64,000 nt of DNA from Neostapfia colusana. Taxonomy: Eukaryota > Streptophyta > Magnoliopsida > Poales > Poaceae. Below the pieces are notes generated by a model, which was not told the DNA's origin, did no database searches, and worked only from the letters and a program-made list of their open reading frames with translations. Shown here in pieces: positions 35,089 through 48,043 of this stretch. Positions within the stretch are counted from its first letter, which is position 1; every line of letters begins with the position of its first letter. The stretch lies in contig JASWHV010000008.1 in the NCBI GenBank assembly GCA_030760725.1, positions 44,340,057 to 44,404,056 on the forward strand, in the 5' to 3' direction. The position numbers and the translations under genes are program-made.

Positions 35089-35466
35089 CATAAACAGCCA
35101 TAACACTTCAAAAACTTAGTAAAAGAATACTAAGCAAACTTTCCATAGATGTAAAGCAAGTTCGAAACATTTGCACAGTAAAAACAGAATCATTGCGATT
35201 TAGCTCCGGACCTTGCCAACGCTAACCGGACCTTGAGCCGGAGCTTACCAACGCTAGCAGAACCTAGCAACGGAACTTACCAAAGCTAGTCGGACCTACC
35301 GCTAGAGCTAACCAAACACATGTCGGACCTAGCCATAGCAAGTCGGACCTTATGTCAGATCTTGTCAGAGCTTGGACTTAGAGTCGGACCTTGACAAAAA
35401 GAGTGTTTTGGCAGAATTCAAAACTGTTATCATCATAGCCAATGTATTCAACACACATAGGTCTCA

Positions 35467-36334
35467 CAGGACGATAGGACCGGTTCAACATTTGGCTGAC
35501 GGATGAAAGGTGGTTGCGTACGATGTCCGTGATGGTTTCTGTAGGCAACATCGAGTACGGGCGTATGTGACGGGTTGTTCGGGTAACCCTGCAGGTGTAA
35601 ATCGACTATAATCGCTGTCCCTCACAGTCAGTGGGTACCACTTGTTCACTGTACCGTGACGTAGAAAGAACAGGTTAGATACATGTTAAAATTTTGCTGA
35701 TTTGAAGGATGGACCTTCATTGCTAGTGAAGTGCTGTAGTTTAGAGCTAATTAAAGTTCTTATCAACCTTGGGCAAAGCAATTTGAGAGAAATGCATTTC
35801 TTATTTTGATTGCGGCTCTCTTATGTTCCTTAGCGTGAGGTTCTCCACAACTTGCTGCTAAAACTTGAAAGTAAGGTTCAACTACTTAGGTGAGTCCTTT
35901 GCAACTTATTTTCCTATTTACCCTGTAATCCATTATGTAGAAGTTTCGTGTATAGGAAAGACGGGTCAGACTTTCTGAGCCATCGTACTCACTGCTTGTG
36001 GTTGAAGCTTTTGCAGGGTGTTAAGAGGAGGAGACTCCCGAGGAGGAGACGCAACCCCAAGAGGGAAACCCCGTCGAGTGGGAGTCGTGCACGCTGCCGT
36101 GTTAGTGTGCGTGTGTGCTAGCGGGGACACGTTCACGGGCTGAACTTGAACTCGGTGCGTAGTCTACGCCTGTGAGTGTAGACTGAACATATTTTGTTGT
36201 AAAAATGTTCATAAACTCTTTTATGCAATAAAACTTTGCTTCCTCTTTGTATCTTTTTATTACGTTATACGGTGTTGTGCAATGCAGCACCCCTCAGCGT
36301 TATCCTGGCTCGACGAGGCCGTGAGGCCCTCGCA
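35467..36334 (+). mobile_element. LTR-beta right half, unit B
   Basis: Homologous to 7464-8331. It is preceded by only about 378 bp of copia U3 (35089-35466), because the junction removed the rest of the copia LTR. Confidence 0.75.
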
Positions 36335-37360
36335 AGAAAGTGGCCGTGGCCCTCTGTCCACGGTGACCCGAGATGAATTCCACCGTGTGCACCTCGGTTA
36401 TTGGCGCCTACCTTCGAATCGTGATCAACACGAGCTAGAAACTTTGTAGTTGTGGTGGTAGCACGGGAGAACACGAGTGGGCGATGCTTTTTGCTGTAGA
36501 AAGCTCGAGCAACCGAGCTAAGTCGGCTGTAGTAATCGGGAGACCGAAAGCGGCGGCTGTGTTCTTCTCGGGAGAAAGCAGAGAACGTGCACGAGTGAGA
36601 GAAAGTGAAGGAGTTTTGTTTCACTCGATGTGTGGTGACCAGACGGAGCAAAAGATCATGCCAGCAGCAACAGGAGGTGGCACCAGAGATCATCAGGCGA
36701 GGTCGGCTTCCGGGAGCGGTCGCATGCGTGTGCACCCGAGAGGAAAACAGAGGTGGTTTCCCTGTGGTGTGGCTGACAAATGGGGTTCACCCCCCTTCAT
36801 TTGATTTTTCTCCGCTATGCTTTGAGATTCCCACACAAGCGTTATCCGGTTCTCACCAAATTTAAAGGGTAGGCCAAACCAAATGTGTAGATCTCAAACA
36901 TGAACTTGGATTTTGAAATTGAGTTGGTTTGGTTCAGTTTTCAAATTCAAATTTGAAATTGAACTCTCCCTCACTTATTCATTGGAATAAATAGTATATG
37001 AAACCTAAACTTCTCCAAATTCGAAACATAGGCTCTTGAATATATGAGGAATGCATCGGTGATCTCACATAGAGGCCGCTGGACAAACTGAACATGAATC
37101 CTTTGAAAAGATTCATAATGGTGTTCAAATTTTTCCCTCAATCCTCTACATATTGAGTATGTGCACATGAGTACTATTTTAGGGAGTAAAGACTTTTCCC
37201 TAGGTTAACAAGTGTTGAGCATGGGCTAGAGAAAAGTTTTACTCCCTCACATGTCCATTTGTGTGTTCGTCATTTTATGTGACACAAATATAGCCTTTCT
37301 TCGCCTTAACAATTTTTTGATAAGTTGAAATCAAACTTTATAAAAGTCAGGGCTGTTACA
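36335..37360 (-). mobile_element. LTR-epsilon fragment, unit B
   Basis: Same as 8332-9356. It carries the AACAATTTTTTGATAAG variant shared only with unit C. Confidence 0.5.
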
Positions 37361-40205
37361 TGACATGAGATGCCATCGCCGGAATAGACGGATCACTTTG
37401 CAAAATTTGTGCTACACAAAACACAACTCATCACCTAGCTTAGAGAACTAATTCTAGACATCCGTGCGAGTCTATAGGATCAGAAACGTTTGGTAACCAT
37501 CGGGTATAGCAACTGTACTTCGAGTTTTGCTAGTATTTCCGATTTCCGACCTAGGGCGCACGGTGACATACTAGTTGGAGCCGTTTCTGAGCTCATTTGA
37601 GTTCATGACGACCTTCCCTAGGATGCACTGATGCTCTACGACCTTTTGCTCAATTATTTGGGTGCTAGGAAGCCCGGCCGACACGGCCGAAGTTCTTCCA
37701 AAGCCGCCGCTCGACGCCGGCCATGTTCCGGTTGTTGTCATGTCGAGCTAAAGCCATCACTGTGTTCCCTATGCGGTATTAGGCAGAGGCGGCAAAAATC
37801 TTGGAGTTTGGTGTACGGCAGAGCCCCTCCGGCGAGCACTCTGGCGAGGGGGCGGCGGCCGATCGCGGGATGGCGGGAGGTTGAAGCAGCCCCCGGCCCC
37901 ACGCGTCAGCGAGTCAAAATTTAAAGCGGGGATCTATTACGGCTCCGGATTGTTTGTGGCTGCGCGTGTATAACTCTATAGCCCCATTTGTCAGCCGCTG
38001 AGGAGCCGACACGTAGCCCCGGTCCAACGCGCAGCAATTTAAACTTTTTTCCGATTTTCAGTTTCGAGTTCAAACTTCAAACCCACATAACTTTGGCTAG
38101 GAAACTCCAAATCGAGTGAACCAAAATTTGTTGGATTCAGCTCTCTGAGTACTTTCTAACAAATCAAGTTTCACTTAATGAAAATCCTTATTTCTTTAGA
38201 ATTAATTTTTCAAAATTTAAAATGTTTAGAATTTTAACTGGAGGACCCCTTAGTGAAAAATTCTGAAATATTTCCAGGATGTTCATCATAATATCCCTGA
38301 TCTACCATAAAAATTTCAGATCCATTTGAGCTTATTTTATCCACCTAATGGTGTGATTAATAAAACTGTTCCAGAGAAAATGAAAAATGTCCAGAAACAT
38401 TTTTCCAGATTTTCTCTGAACTTGTTTAGCTCATATCTTTGGCTAGGAATCTTCAAATTAGGTGAAACCAATTCCATTAGAACCTTCTAAAAATATAGTT
38501 TCCATAAAGTCATGGCTTGCTCCATGAAAATCCTTAGAACACCCAAAGAGCTCCAATTAAGTCCAAATACAAATTTATTTGTGGAGGGCTCAAATGAGCT
38601 TTGCTGCAAATGAAATTTGGCCAAGTCTCTGTTTAGGTTTTATCCAAACCACTGTAAAAAATTTAAAGTCATTGGGCCTGTCTAGCAGTACCTATATTCT
38701 TAATAATATTAACTCTAAACTCACATGCATTTAAATTGATACATACATGTATTTGTTTCATGTAGTCGCTAAGGTTGAGGAGGAGCCAGAAGTCTTAGGC
38801 TTCATAACTCCGGAGGAACAGCTATCCTACGACCAACAGCAGCAAGGAAAGCTCTAGTTTGCATTAGCCTTTTATTAAATTTTACTGTTTTGAGAACTTA
38901 CTTTGAGTACCCACTTCATTTATGCATTAGAGTCTTGTTTGAAACCCAAATGCATAGCCAAGAAAACCCTAGTTTGGGCTTAGGTTTTTAAACCTCGATT
39001 AGCTACTGCAATGCTAAGATAGTGTAGGATTCGGTACAAGTCGAGTAGTTGGAACTGCTCGCGAGAATAGGCTAGAGGCACACTACTCGGGTAAAGATAG
39101 CAAATGGAACACATGGCAAGAAAAATGAGACCGAGCGGAGAGTAAGGGCAGCAGGACTTTGGGGTCTGGGTGCCATAGCTTTGTTTGTGTCGGTTGAGGA
39201 ATGAGCCGTGTGCGGGCCTGTTGAACAAGCTAGAATAGTACCAAAGACCTACCGGATATATGGGAACCAGGAAGCCGATGTAATTCGGGTAGCTAGGTGT
39301 TGAGGCATTGCTTGTCGTCGAGAGGGTAGGTTGAGAGTTCGAGGTGTAAATCGGCTGGCGGCACTGTGGATGCACGTGCAGAGACCTCTTGTTCAGGATG
39401 ATAGGACGGGTTCAACATTTGGCTGACGGATGAAAGGTGGTTGCGTACGACGTCCGTGATGGTTTCCGTAGGCAACATCGAGTACGGGCGTACGTGACGG
39501 GTTATTCGGGTAAACCTGCAGGTGTAAATCGATTATAATTGCCGTCCCTCGCGGTCAGTGAGTACCACTTGTTCACTGTACCGTGACGTAAAAAGAACAA
39601 GCTAGAATCATGTTTAAAAGTTGCTGATTGAAATCTATACCTTGGTTGCTAATGATTGATGTAGTTAAAAGCTAATTAAAGTTCTTTTCATCCTTGGGCA
39701 AAGCACATGAGAGAAATGTGTTTCTTGTTTGATTGCGGCTCTCTTATGTGTCTTAGCGTAAGGTTCTCCACAAATTGCTGCTAAAACTTGAAAGTAAAGT
39801 TTAACTATTTAGGTGTGTCCTTTGCAACTTACATTCCCATTTACAATGTAATCCAGCATGTAGAAATTTCATGTATAGGAAAGAGGGGTGAGTCTTGCTG
39901 AGCCATCATGCTTACTGCTTGTGTTCGAAGCTTTTGCAGGGTGTTATGAGGAGGAGACTCACGAGGAGGAGACGTTAATGTGTGTCCATGCTAGAGGGAA
40001 CACGTTCACGAGCTGAATGTGAACTCTGTCCTTAGTCCACGCCTGTGAGTGTGGACTGAATATTTTGTTGTAAACATGTCTACAAACTCTTTTATGTAAT
40101 AAAACATTGCTTCTGCTTTGTACTTTTTACGTGTGTTATTCGGTGCTGTGTAATGCAGCACCCCTCAGCGTGATCCTGGCTCGTCGAGGCCATGAGGCCC
40201 TCCCA
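37361..40205 (+). mobile_element. LTR-beta, 5'-truncated, unit B
   Basis: Same as 30193-33038. Exon-like segments lie near 38766-38846 and 39940-40016. The changeover between C-type and A-type variants occurs inside this LTR. Confidence 0.75.
39704..39750 (+). ncRNA. Loop-motif hairpin in LTR-beta, unit B
   Basis: Identical to 32537-32583. Confidence 0.58.
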
Positions 40206-40876
40206 GGATTTGGTTTGTAAAGTGATCAAATTTGGGGAATTTGTTTGATTGAATTTGTGGCAAATATGAACTGAAATTCAAATTGGATTTGAATTTAGCC
40301 AAAATAGCTCATGTCAAGATCAACTCCAAATGGAGTGAAAATTGGTGTGTGAGCTCACAAAAATGTGCTGAGTGTGAATATGAATCCCACTTTTGAATTC
40401 TTGGAGTGGAAGGAGTTTGAAGTTAAATTTAAGTTCAAACTAGCCTCTTTCTAATTATACCCGAAAATACCTCAAAAGGTTTTGGATTTGGGTGAAATTC
40501 GGCATGAGCATTCCTAGCAAAGTTTAGGAGTTTTTCATATGCTCAGCCCCTATATGATGCATGTGGAAAATACCACTTTTGCATTTTGTGGGTTTATCTC
40601 CTAATGAGTTTCTTGATGGTGTTTACTTGCTCTTCAAATGTGTTCATAAGCTTTCCTCAAATGAGGTGTGTGTTGTGTGATGAACACTTTGAGCAAATGA
40701 AAAACATGGGCCCTTATACGGACCAACCCTCACACGGTGCTTGAGGGCTACCCATCCACTGAAGATCCAAACACAACCAAAGTACCAAAAGTTTTTCTTC
40801 ATTTCACAAAGGGAGATCCAATATTCCCCGAAATGTACATGAGTGAAACAAAAACCCGAGGAGGAATTCTAACTAC
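40206..40876. other. AT-rich stretch without a recognised gene, unit B
   Basis: Copy of 33039-33709; nothing further can be supported. Confidence 0.5.
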
Positions 40877-42255
40877 GAAGAGGGACCACTCATCGTCTGC
40901 TTCCTGTCCGCCTCATCCTTGACTGCCTCCCTTAGGATGAGCTCGGCCAAGGAGAGTGCAGCCAGAGCAACCACATCCCTAGCCCCTTCAGGATCCGCCG
41001 CCGGCTCACGAAAGCCACGAAGGAGATGAAGATTGAATACGGGGTAGTGAGACAGCACGGCCCCTAACGCCACTCGATCGGGCCCCGTAGAAGACCCCGG
41101 CTTCCCCGACATTCCGTCGCTGACCATCCACCGCACCGAGCGCCTTGACCAGCCGATCGGAGAGCCCGACTCCGGACTGGTCGCCGAGCACCAGGTCACA
41201 TATCGACCGCCCGACACCTCAGAAGCTGTCAAGCTCTGACTAAAGCACCAAAAAGCGCTGGTTGACTTGCCGAAGCCACGACTCCGGGGAGGTGACATCC
41301 TCCAATGTAGTGGCCAGCATTGGACCCAGCATCCGGTCACAAGTCGGCGCCACCAGGCGCTGAGCCTTCTCCAAAGATCGCTTCTCAGTAGAGAGATAGG
41401 CATGAAGACTCTCAACATCCCCTCCGAGCCTTAGCCAAATCTTTAGTGACGGTAATGCGCCCCTGTGTATATGCAACAAGACATACCCCAAAGATGTAAA
41501 GCTGGCGCGGATGCAGAAAGCTGAAAGATGAAAGAGAATAAGGGACCAACCCACGATTTGGTCCCTCGTCTTCTCCACAACAACCACGGCTTCCTGGATC
41601 TCCCGGCTGTAGGCTGACAACTGTTCCGTAGCCTGAGCCACGCCCCCTTGTGCGGTCTAGGCAACCGCATGAAGGGGGGCGAACTCTGTGAAAGACGACG
41701 CTGCTCCCTCGACCGCGGCCTTATTTTCCCGAGGCATTTCCTCCGCAATGCCCCAGGCCCTCTCGAGCTCCGCCCACACCTCTGCTAGCTCGGCCTCCAC
41801 GTGGCAACGACGATCATTGCTATCACGAAGAAACCGGGAGTCCTCAGCAGCTCGGTGAAATAGCTCCTAGTGACAAAGTAGAGGCCCCTTGTTAGAACAC
41901 AAGAATCTACGATGGAAAGGAAAGAAGAAAAAGGCTCACCAGACCGCTCGGAGCCACCTCCCGCAATTGCTCGATCACGGCGTCTAGACGGTCGCGCTCC
42001 GCCAAGAGACTCGACTGGACGACAATGAGTTGGGAGTACAGGGAACCCAGGTCCCCTTCTCGCCCCTGATCATCCGGCCCTGAGACGCCACCGGCTTCGG
42101 CATCGGTGACTCCCACAACCGGGACCGGCAGGCGCTCCGACATCGGAGGTCGGGGAAAAACACCCATAGCCACCACTTCACCTCCAGCGACAGCGGGGCC
42201 CGGGGAAAGCCGCCAAACAGTAGGCCGCGGCAGGCTTTTTCCTCACCAATTCAGT
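40877..42255 (-). pseudogene. Coiled-coil retroelement-type pseudogene, unit B (truncated)
   Basis: Copy of 33710-35088 with the same premature TAG (GTCTAGGC near 41655) and the same truncation at the array junction (42255/42256). Confidence 0.45.
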
Positions 42256-42633
42256 CATAAACAGCCATAACACTTCAAAAACTTAGTAAAAGAATACTAA
42301 GCAAACTTTCCATAGATGTAAAGCAAGTTCGAAACATTTGCACAGTAAAAACAGAATCATTGCGATTTAGCTCCGGACCTTGCCAACGCTAACCGGACCT
42401 TGAGCCGGAGCTTACCAACGCTAGCAGAACCTAGCAACGGAACTTACCAAAGCTAGTCGGACCTACCGCTAGAGCTAACCAAACACATGTCGGACCTAGC
42501 CATAGCAAGTCGGACCTTATGTCAGATCTTGTCAGAGCTTGGACTTAGAGTCGGACCTTGACAAAAAGAGTGTTTTGGCAGAATTCAAAACTGTTATCAT
42601 CATAGCCAATGTATTCAACACACATAGGTCTCA

Positions 42634-43501
42634 CAGGACGATAGGACCGGTTCAACATTTGGCTGACGGATGAAAGGTGGTTGCGTACGATGTCCGTGAT
42701 GGTTTCTGTAGGCAACATCGAGTACGGGCGTATGTGACGGGTTGTTCGGGTAACCCTGCAGGTGTAAATCGACTATAATCGCTGTCCCTCACAGTCAGTG
42801 GGTACCACTTGTTCACTGTACCGTGACGTAGAAAGAACAGGTTAGATACATGTTAAAATTTTGCTGATTTGAAGGATGGACCTTCATTGCTAGTGAAGTG
42901 CTGTAGTTTAGAGCTAATTAAAGTTCTTATCAACCTTGGGCAAAGCAATTTGAGAGAAATGCATTTCTTATTTTGATTGCGGCTCTCTTATGTTCCTTAG
43001 CGTGAGGTTCTCCACAACTTGCTGCTAAAACTTGAAAGTAAGGTTCAACTACTTAGGTGAGTCCTTTGCAACTTATTTTCCTATTTACCCTGTAATCCAT
43101 TATGTAGAAGTTTCGTGTATAGGAAAGACGGGTCAGACTTTCTGAGCCATCGTACTCACTGCTTGTGGTTGAAGCTTTTGCAGGGTGTTAAGAGGAGGAG
43201 ACTCCCGAGGAGGAGACGCAACCCCAAGAGGGAAACCCCGTCGAGTGGGAGTCGTGCACGCTGCCGTGTTAGTGTGCGTGTGTGCTAGCGGGGACACGTT
43301 CACGGGCTGAACTTGAACTCGGTGCGTAGTCTACGCCTGTGAGTGTAGACTGAACATATTTTGTTGTAAAAATGTTCATAAACTCTTTTATGCAATAAAA
43401 CTTTGCTTCCTCTTTGTATCTTTTTATTACGTTATACGGTGTTGTGCAATGCAGCACCCCTCAGCGTTATCCTGGCTCGACGAGGCCGTGAGGCCCTCGC
43501 A
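42634..43501 (+). mobile_element. LTR-beta right half, unit C
   Basis: Homologous to 35467-36334 and essentially identical to it. Confidence 0.75.
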
Positions 43502-44527
43502 AGAAAGTGGCCGTGGCCCTCTGTCCACGGTGACCCGAGATGAATTCCACCGTGTGCACCTCGGTTATTGGCGCCTACCTTCGAATCGTGATCAACACGA
43601 GCTAGAAACTTTGTAGTTGTGGTGGTAGCACGGGAGAACACGAGTGGGCGATGCTTTTTGCTGTAGAAAGCTCGAGCAACCGAGCTAAGTCGGCTGTAGT
43701 AATCGGGAGACCGAAAGCGGCGGCTGTGTTCTTCTCGGGAGAAAGCAGAGAACGTGCACGAGTGAGAGAAAGTGAAGGAGTTTTGTTTCACTCGATGTGT
43801 GGTGACCAGACGGAGCAAAAGATCATGCCAGCAGCAACAGGAGGTGGCACCAGAGATCATCAGGCGAGGTCGGCTTCCGGGAGCGGTCGCATGCGTGTGC
43901 ACCCGAGAGGAAAACAGAGGTGGTTTCCCTGTGGTGTGGCTGACAAATGGGGTTCACCCCCCTTCATTTGATTTTTCTCCGCTATGCTTTGAGATTCCCA
44001 CACAAGCGTTATCCGGTTCTCACCAAATTTAAAGGGTAGGCCAAACCAAATGTGTAGATCTCAAACATGAACTTGGATTTTGAAATTGAGTTGGTTTGGT
44101 TCAGTTTTCAAATTCAAATTTGAAATTGAACTCTCCCTCACTTATTCATTGGAATAAATAGTATATGAAACCTAAACTTCTCCAAATTCGAAACATAGGC
44201 TCTTGAATATATGAGGAATGCATCGGTGATCTCACATAGAGGCCGCTGGACAAACTGAACATGAATCCTTTGAAAAGATTCATAATGGTGTTCAAATTTT
44301 TCCCTCAATCCTCTACATATTGAGTATGTGCACATGAGTACTATTTTAGGGAGTAAAGACTTTTCCCTAGGTTAACAAGTGTTGAGCATGGGCTAGAGAA
44401 AAGTTTTACTCCCTCACATGTCCATTTGTGTGTTCGTCATTTTATGTGACACAAATATAGCCTTTCTTCGCCTTAACAATTTTTTGATAAGTTGAAATCA
44501 AACTTTATAAAAGTCAGGGCTGTTACA
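43502..44527 (-). mobile_element. LTR-epsilon fragment, unit C
   Basis: Same as 36335-37360. Confidence 0.5.
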
Positions 44528-47372
44528 TGACATGAGATGCCATCGCCGGAATAGACGGATCACTTTGCAAAATTTGTGCTACACAAAACACAACTCATCA
44601 CCTAGCTTAGAGAACTAATTCTAGACATCCGTGCGAGTCTATAGGATCAGAAACGTTTGGTAACCATCGGGTATAGCAACTGTACTTCGAGTTTTGCTAG
44701 TATTTCCGATTTCCGACCTAGGGCGCACGGTGACATACTAGTTGGAGCCGTTTCTGAGCTCATTTGAGTTCATGACGACCTTCCCTAGGATGCACTGATG
44801 CTCTACGACCTTTTGCTCAATTATTTGGGTGCTAGGAAGCCCGGCCGACACGGCCGAAGTTCTTCCAAAGCCGCCGCTCGACGCCGGCCATGTTCCGGTT
44901 GTTGTCATGTCGAGCTAAAGCCATCACTGTGTTCCCTGTGCGGTATTAGGCAGAGGCGGCAAAAATCTTGGAGTTTGGTGTACGGCAGAGCCCCTCCGGC
45001 GAGCACTCTGGCGAGGGGGCGGCGGCCGATCGCGGGATGGCGGGAGGTTGAAGCAGCCCCCGGCCCCACGCGTCAGCGAGTCAAAATTTAAAGCGGGGAT
45101 CTATTACGGCTCCGGATTGTTTGTGGCTGCGCGTGTATAACTCTATAGCCCCATTTGTCAGCCGCTGAGGAGCCGACACGTAGCCCCGGTCCAACGCGCA
45201 GCAATTTAAACTTTTTTCCGATTTTCAGTTTCGAGTTCAAACTTCAAACCCACATAACTTTGGCTAGGAAACTCCAAATCGAGTGAACCAAAATTTGTTG
45301 GATTCAGCTCTCTGAGTACTTTCTAACAAATCAAGTTTCACTTAATGAAAATCCTTATTTCTTTAGAATTAATTTTTCAAAATTTAAAATGTTTAGAATT
45401 TTAACTGGAGGACCCCTTAGTGAAAAATTCTGAAATATTTCCAGGATGTTCATCATAATATCCCTGATCTACCATAAAAATTTCAGATCCATTTGAGCTT
45501 ATTTTATCCACCTAATGGTGTGATTAATAAAACTGTTCCAGAGAAAATGAAAAATGTCCAGAAACATTTTTCCAGATTTTCTCTGAACTTGTTTAGCTCA
45601 TATCTTTGGCTAGGAATCTTCAAATTAGGTGAAACCAATTCCATTAGAACCTTCTAAAAATATAGTTTCCATAAAGTCATGGCTTGCTCCATGAAAATCC
45701 TTAGAACACCCAAAGAGCTCCAATTAAGTCCAAATACAAATTTATTTGTGGAGGGCTCAAATGAGCTTTGCTGCAAATGAAATTTGGCCAAGTCTCTGTT
45801 TAGGTTTTATCCAAACCACTGTAAAAAATTTAAAGTCATTGGGCCTGTCTAGCAGTACCTATATTCTTAATAATATTAACTCTAAACTCACATGCATTTA
45901 AATTGATACATACATGTATTTGTTTCATGTAGTCGCTAAGGTTGAGGAGGAGCCAGAAGTCTTAGGCTTCATAACTCCGGAGGAACAGCTATCCTACGAC
46001 CAACAGCAGCAAGGAAAGCTCTAGTTTGCATTAGCCTTTTATTAAATTTTACTGTTTTGAGAACTTACTTTGAGTACCCACTTCATTTATGCATTAGAGT
46101 CTTGTTTGAAACCCAAATGCATAGCCAAGAAAACCCTAGTTTGGGCTTAGGTTTTTAAACCTCGATTAGCTACTGCAATGCTAAGATAGTGTAGGATTCG
46201 GTACAAGTCGAGTAGTTGGAACTGCTCGCGAGAATAGGCTAGAGGCACACTACTCGGGTAAAGATAGCAAATGGAACACATGGCAAGAAAAATGAGACCG
46301 AGCGGAGAGTAAGGGCAGCAGGACTTTGGGGTCTGGGTGCCATAGCTTTGTTTGTGTCGGTTGAGGAATGAGCCGTGTGCGGGCCTGTTGAACAAGCTAG
46401 AATAGTACCAAAGACCTACCGGATATATGGGAACCAGGAAGCCGATGTAATTCGGGTAGCTAGGTGTTGAGGCATTGCTTGTCGTCGAGAGGGTAGGTTG
46501 AGAGTTCGAGGTGTAAATCGGCTGGCGGCACTGTGGATGCACGTGCAGAGACCTCTTGCTCAGGATGATAGGACGGGTTCAACATTTGGCTGACGGATGA
46601 AAGGTGGTTGCGTACGACGTCCGTGATGGTTTCCGTAGGCAACATCGAGTACGGGCGTACGTGACGGGTTATTCGGGTAAACCTGCAGGTGTAAATCGAT
46701 TATAATTGCCGTCCCTCGCGGTCAGTGAGTACCACTTGTTCACTGTACCATGACGTAAAAAGAACAAGCTAGAATCATGTTTAAAAGTTGCTGATTGAAA
46801 TCTATACCTTGGTTGCTAATGATTGATGTAGTTAAAAGCTAATTAAAGTTCTTTTCAACCTTGGGCAAAGCACATGAGAGAAATGTGTTTCTTGTTTGAT
46901 TGCGGCTCTCTTATGTGTCTTAGCGTAAGGTTCTCCACAAATTGCTGCTAAAACTTGAAAGTAAAGTTTAACTATTTAGGTGTGTCCTTTGCAACTTACA
47001 TTCCCATTTACAATGTAATCCAGCATGTAGAAATTTCATGTATAGGAAAGAGGGGTGAGTCTTGCTGAGCCATCATGCTTACTGCTTGTGTTCGAAGCTT
47101 TTGCAGGGTGTTATGAGGAGGAGACCCACGAGGAGGAGACGTTAATGTGTGTCCATGCTAGAGGGAACACGTTCACGGGCTGAATGTGAACTCTGTCCTT
47201 AGTCTACGCCTGTGAGTGTGGACTGAATATTTTGTTGTAAACATGTCTACAAACTCTTTTATGTAATAAAACATTGCTTCTGCTTTGTTCTTTTTACGTG
47301 TGTTATTCGGTGCTGTGCAATGCAGCACCTCTCAGTGTGATCCTGGCTCGTCGAGGCCGTGAGGCCCTCCCA
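44528..47372 (+). mobile_element. LTR-beta, 5'-truncated, unit C
   Basis: Same LTR; it ends GAGGCCCTCCCA at 47372. Its last 620 bp are the most diverged from units A and B. Confidence 0.75.
46871..46917 (+). ncRNA. Loop-motif hairpin in LTR-beta, unit C
   Basis: Same pairing as 32537-32583, although the surrounding sequence has begun to diverge. Confidence 0.58.
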
Positions 47373-48043
47373 GGATTTGGTTTGTAAAGTGATCAAATTT
47401 GGGGATTTGGTTTGATTGAATTTGTGGCAAATATGAACTGAAATTCAAATTGGATTTGAATTTAGCCAAAATAGCTCATGTCAAGATCAACTCCAAATGG
47501 AGTGAAAATTGGTGTGTGAGCTCACAAAAATGTGCTGAGTGTGAATATGAATCCCACTTTTGAATTCTTGGAGTGGAAGGAGTTTGAAGTTAAATTTAAA
47601 TTCAAACTAGCCTCTTTCTAATTATACCCGAAAATACCTCAAAAGGTTTTGGATTTGGGTGAAATTCGGCATGAGCATTCCTAGCAAAGTTTAGGAGTTT
47701 TTCATATGCTCAGCCCCTATATGATGCATGTGGAAAATACCACTTTTGCATTTTGTGGGTTTATCTCCTAATGAGTTTCTTGATGGTGTTTACTTGCTCT
47801 TCAAATGTGTTCATAAGCTTTCCTCAAATGAGGTGTGTGTTGTGTGATGAACACTTTGAGCAAATGAAAAACATGGGCCCTTATACGGACCAACCCTCAC
47901 ACGGTGCTTGAGGGCTACCCATCCACTGAAGATCCAAACACAACCAAAGTACCAAAAGTTTTTCTTCATTTCACAAAGGGAGATCCAATATTCCCCGAAA
48001 TGTACATGAGTGAAACAAAAACCCGAGGAGGAATTCTAACTAC
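47373..48043. other. AT-rich stretch without a recognised gene, unit C
   Basis: Copy of 33039-33709, with substitutions such as GGGATTTGG near 47401 and TTTAAATTC near 47593. Confidence 0.5.

Larger units (their letters stand above)
35089..42255. repeat. Tandem array 2, unit B (hybrid middle copy)
   Basis: Exactly 7167 bp. Left of 38856 it carries the variants of unit C (AACAATTTTTTG near 37310, AGACGG near 37387, TCTAGTTT at 38853-38860). From 39583 rightward it carries those of unit A (ACCGTGACG, CATCCTTGGG near 39690, the pseudogene TAG). The changeover lies between 38857 and 39582. Confidence 0.93.
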
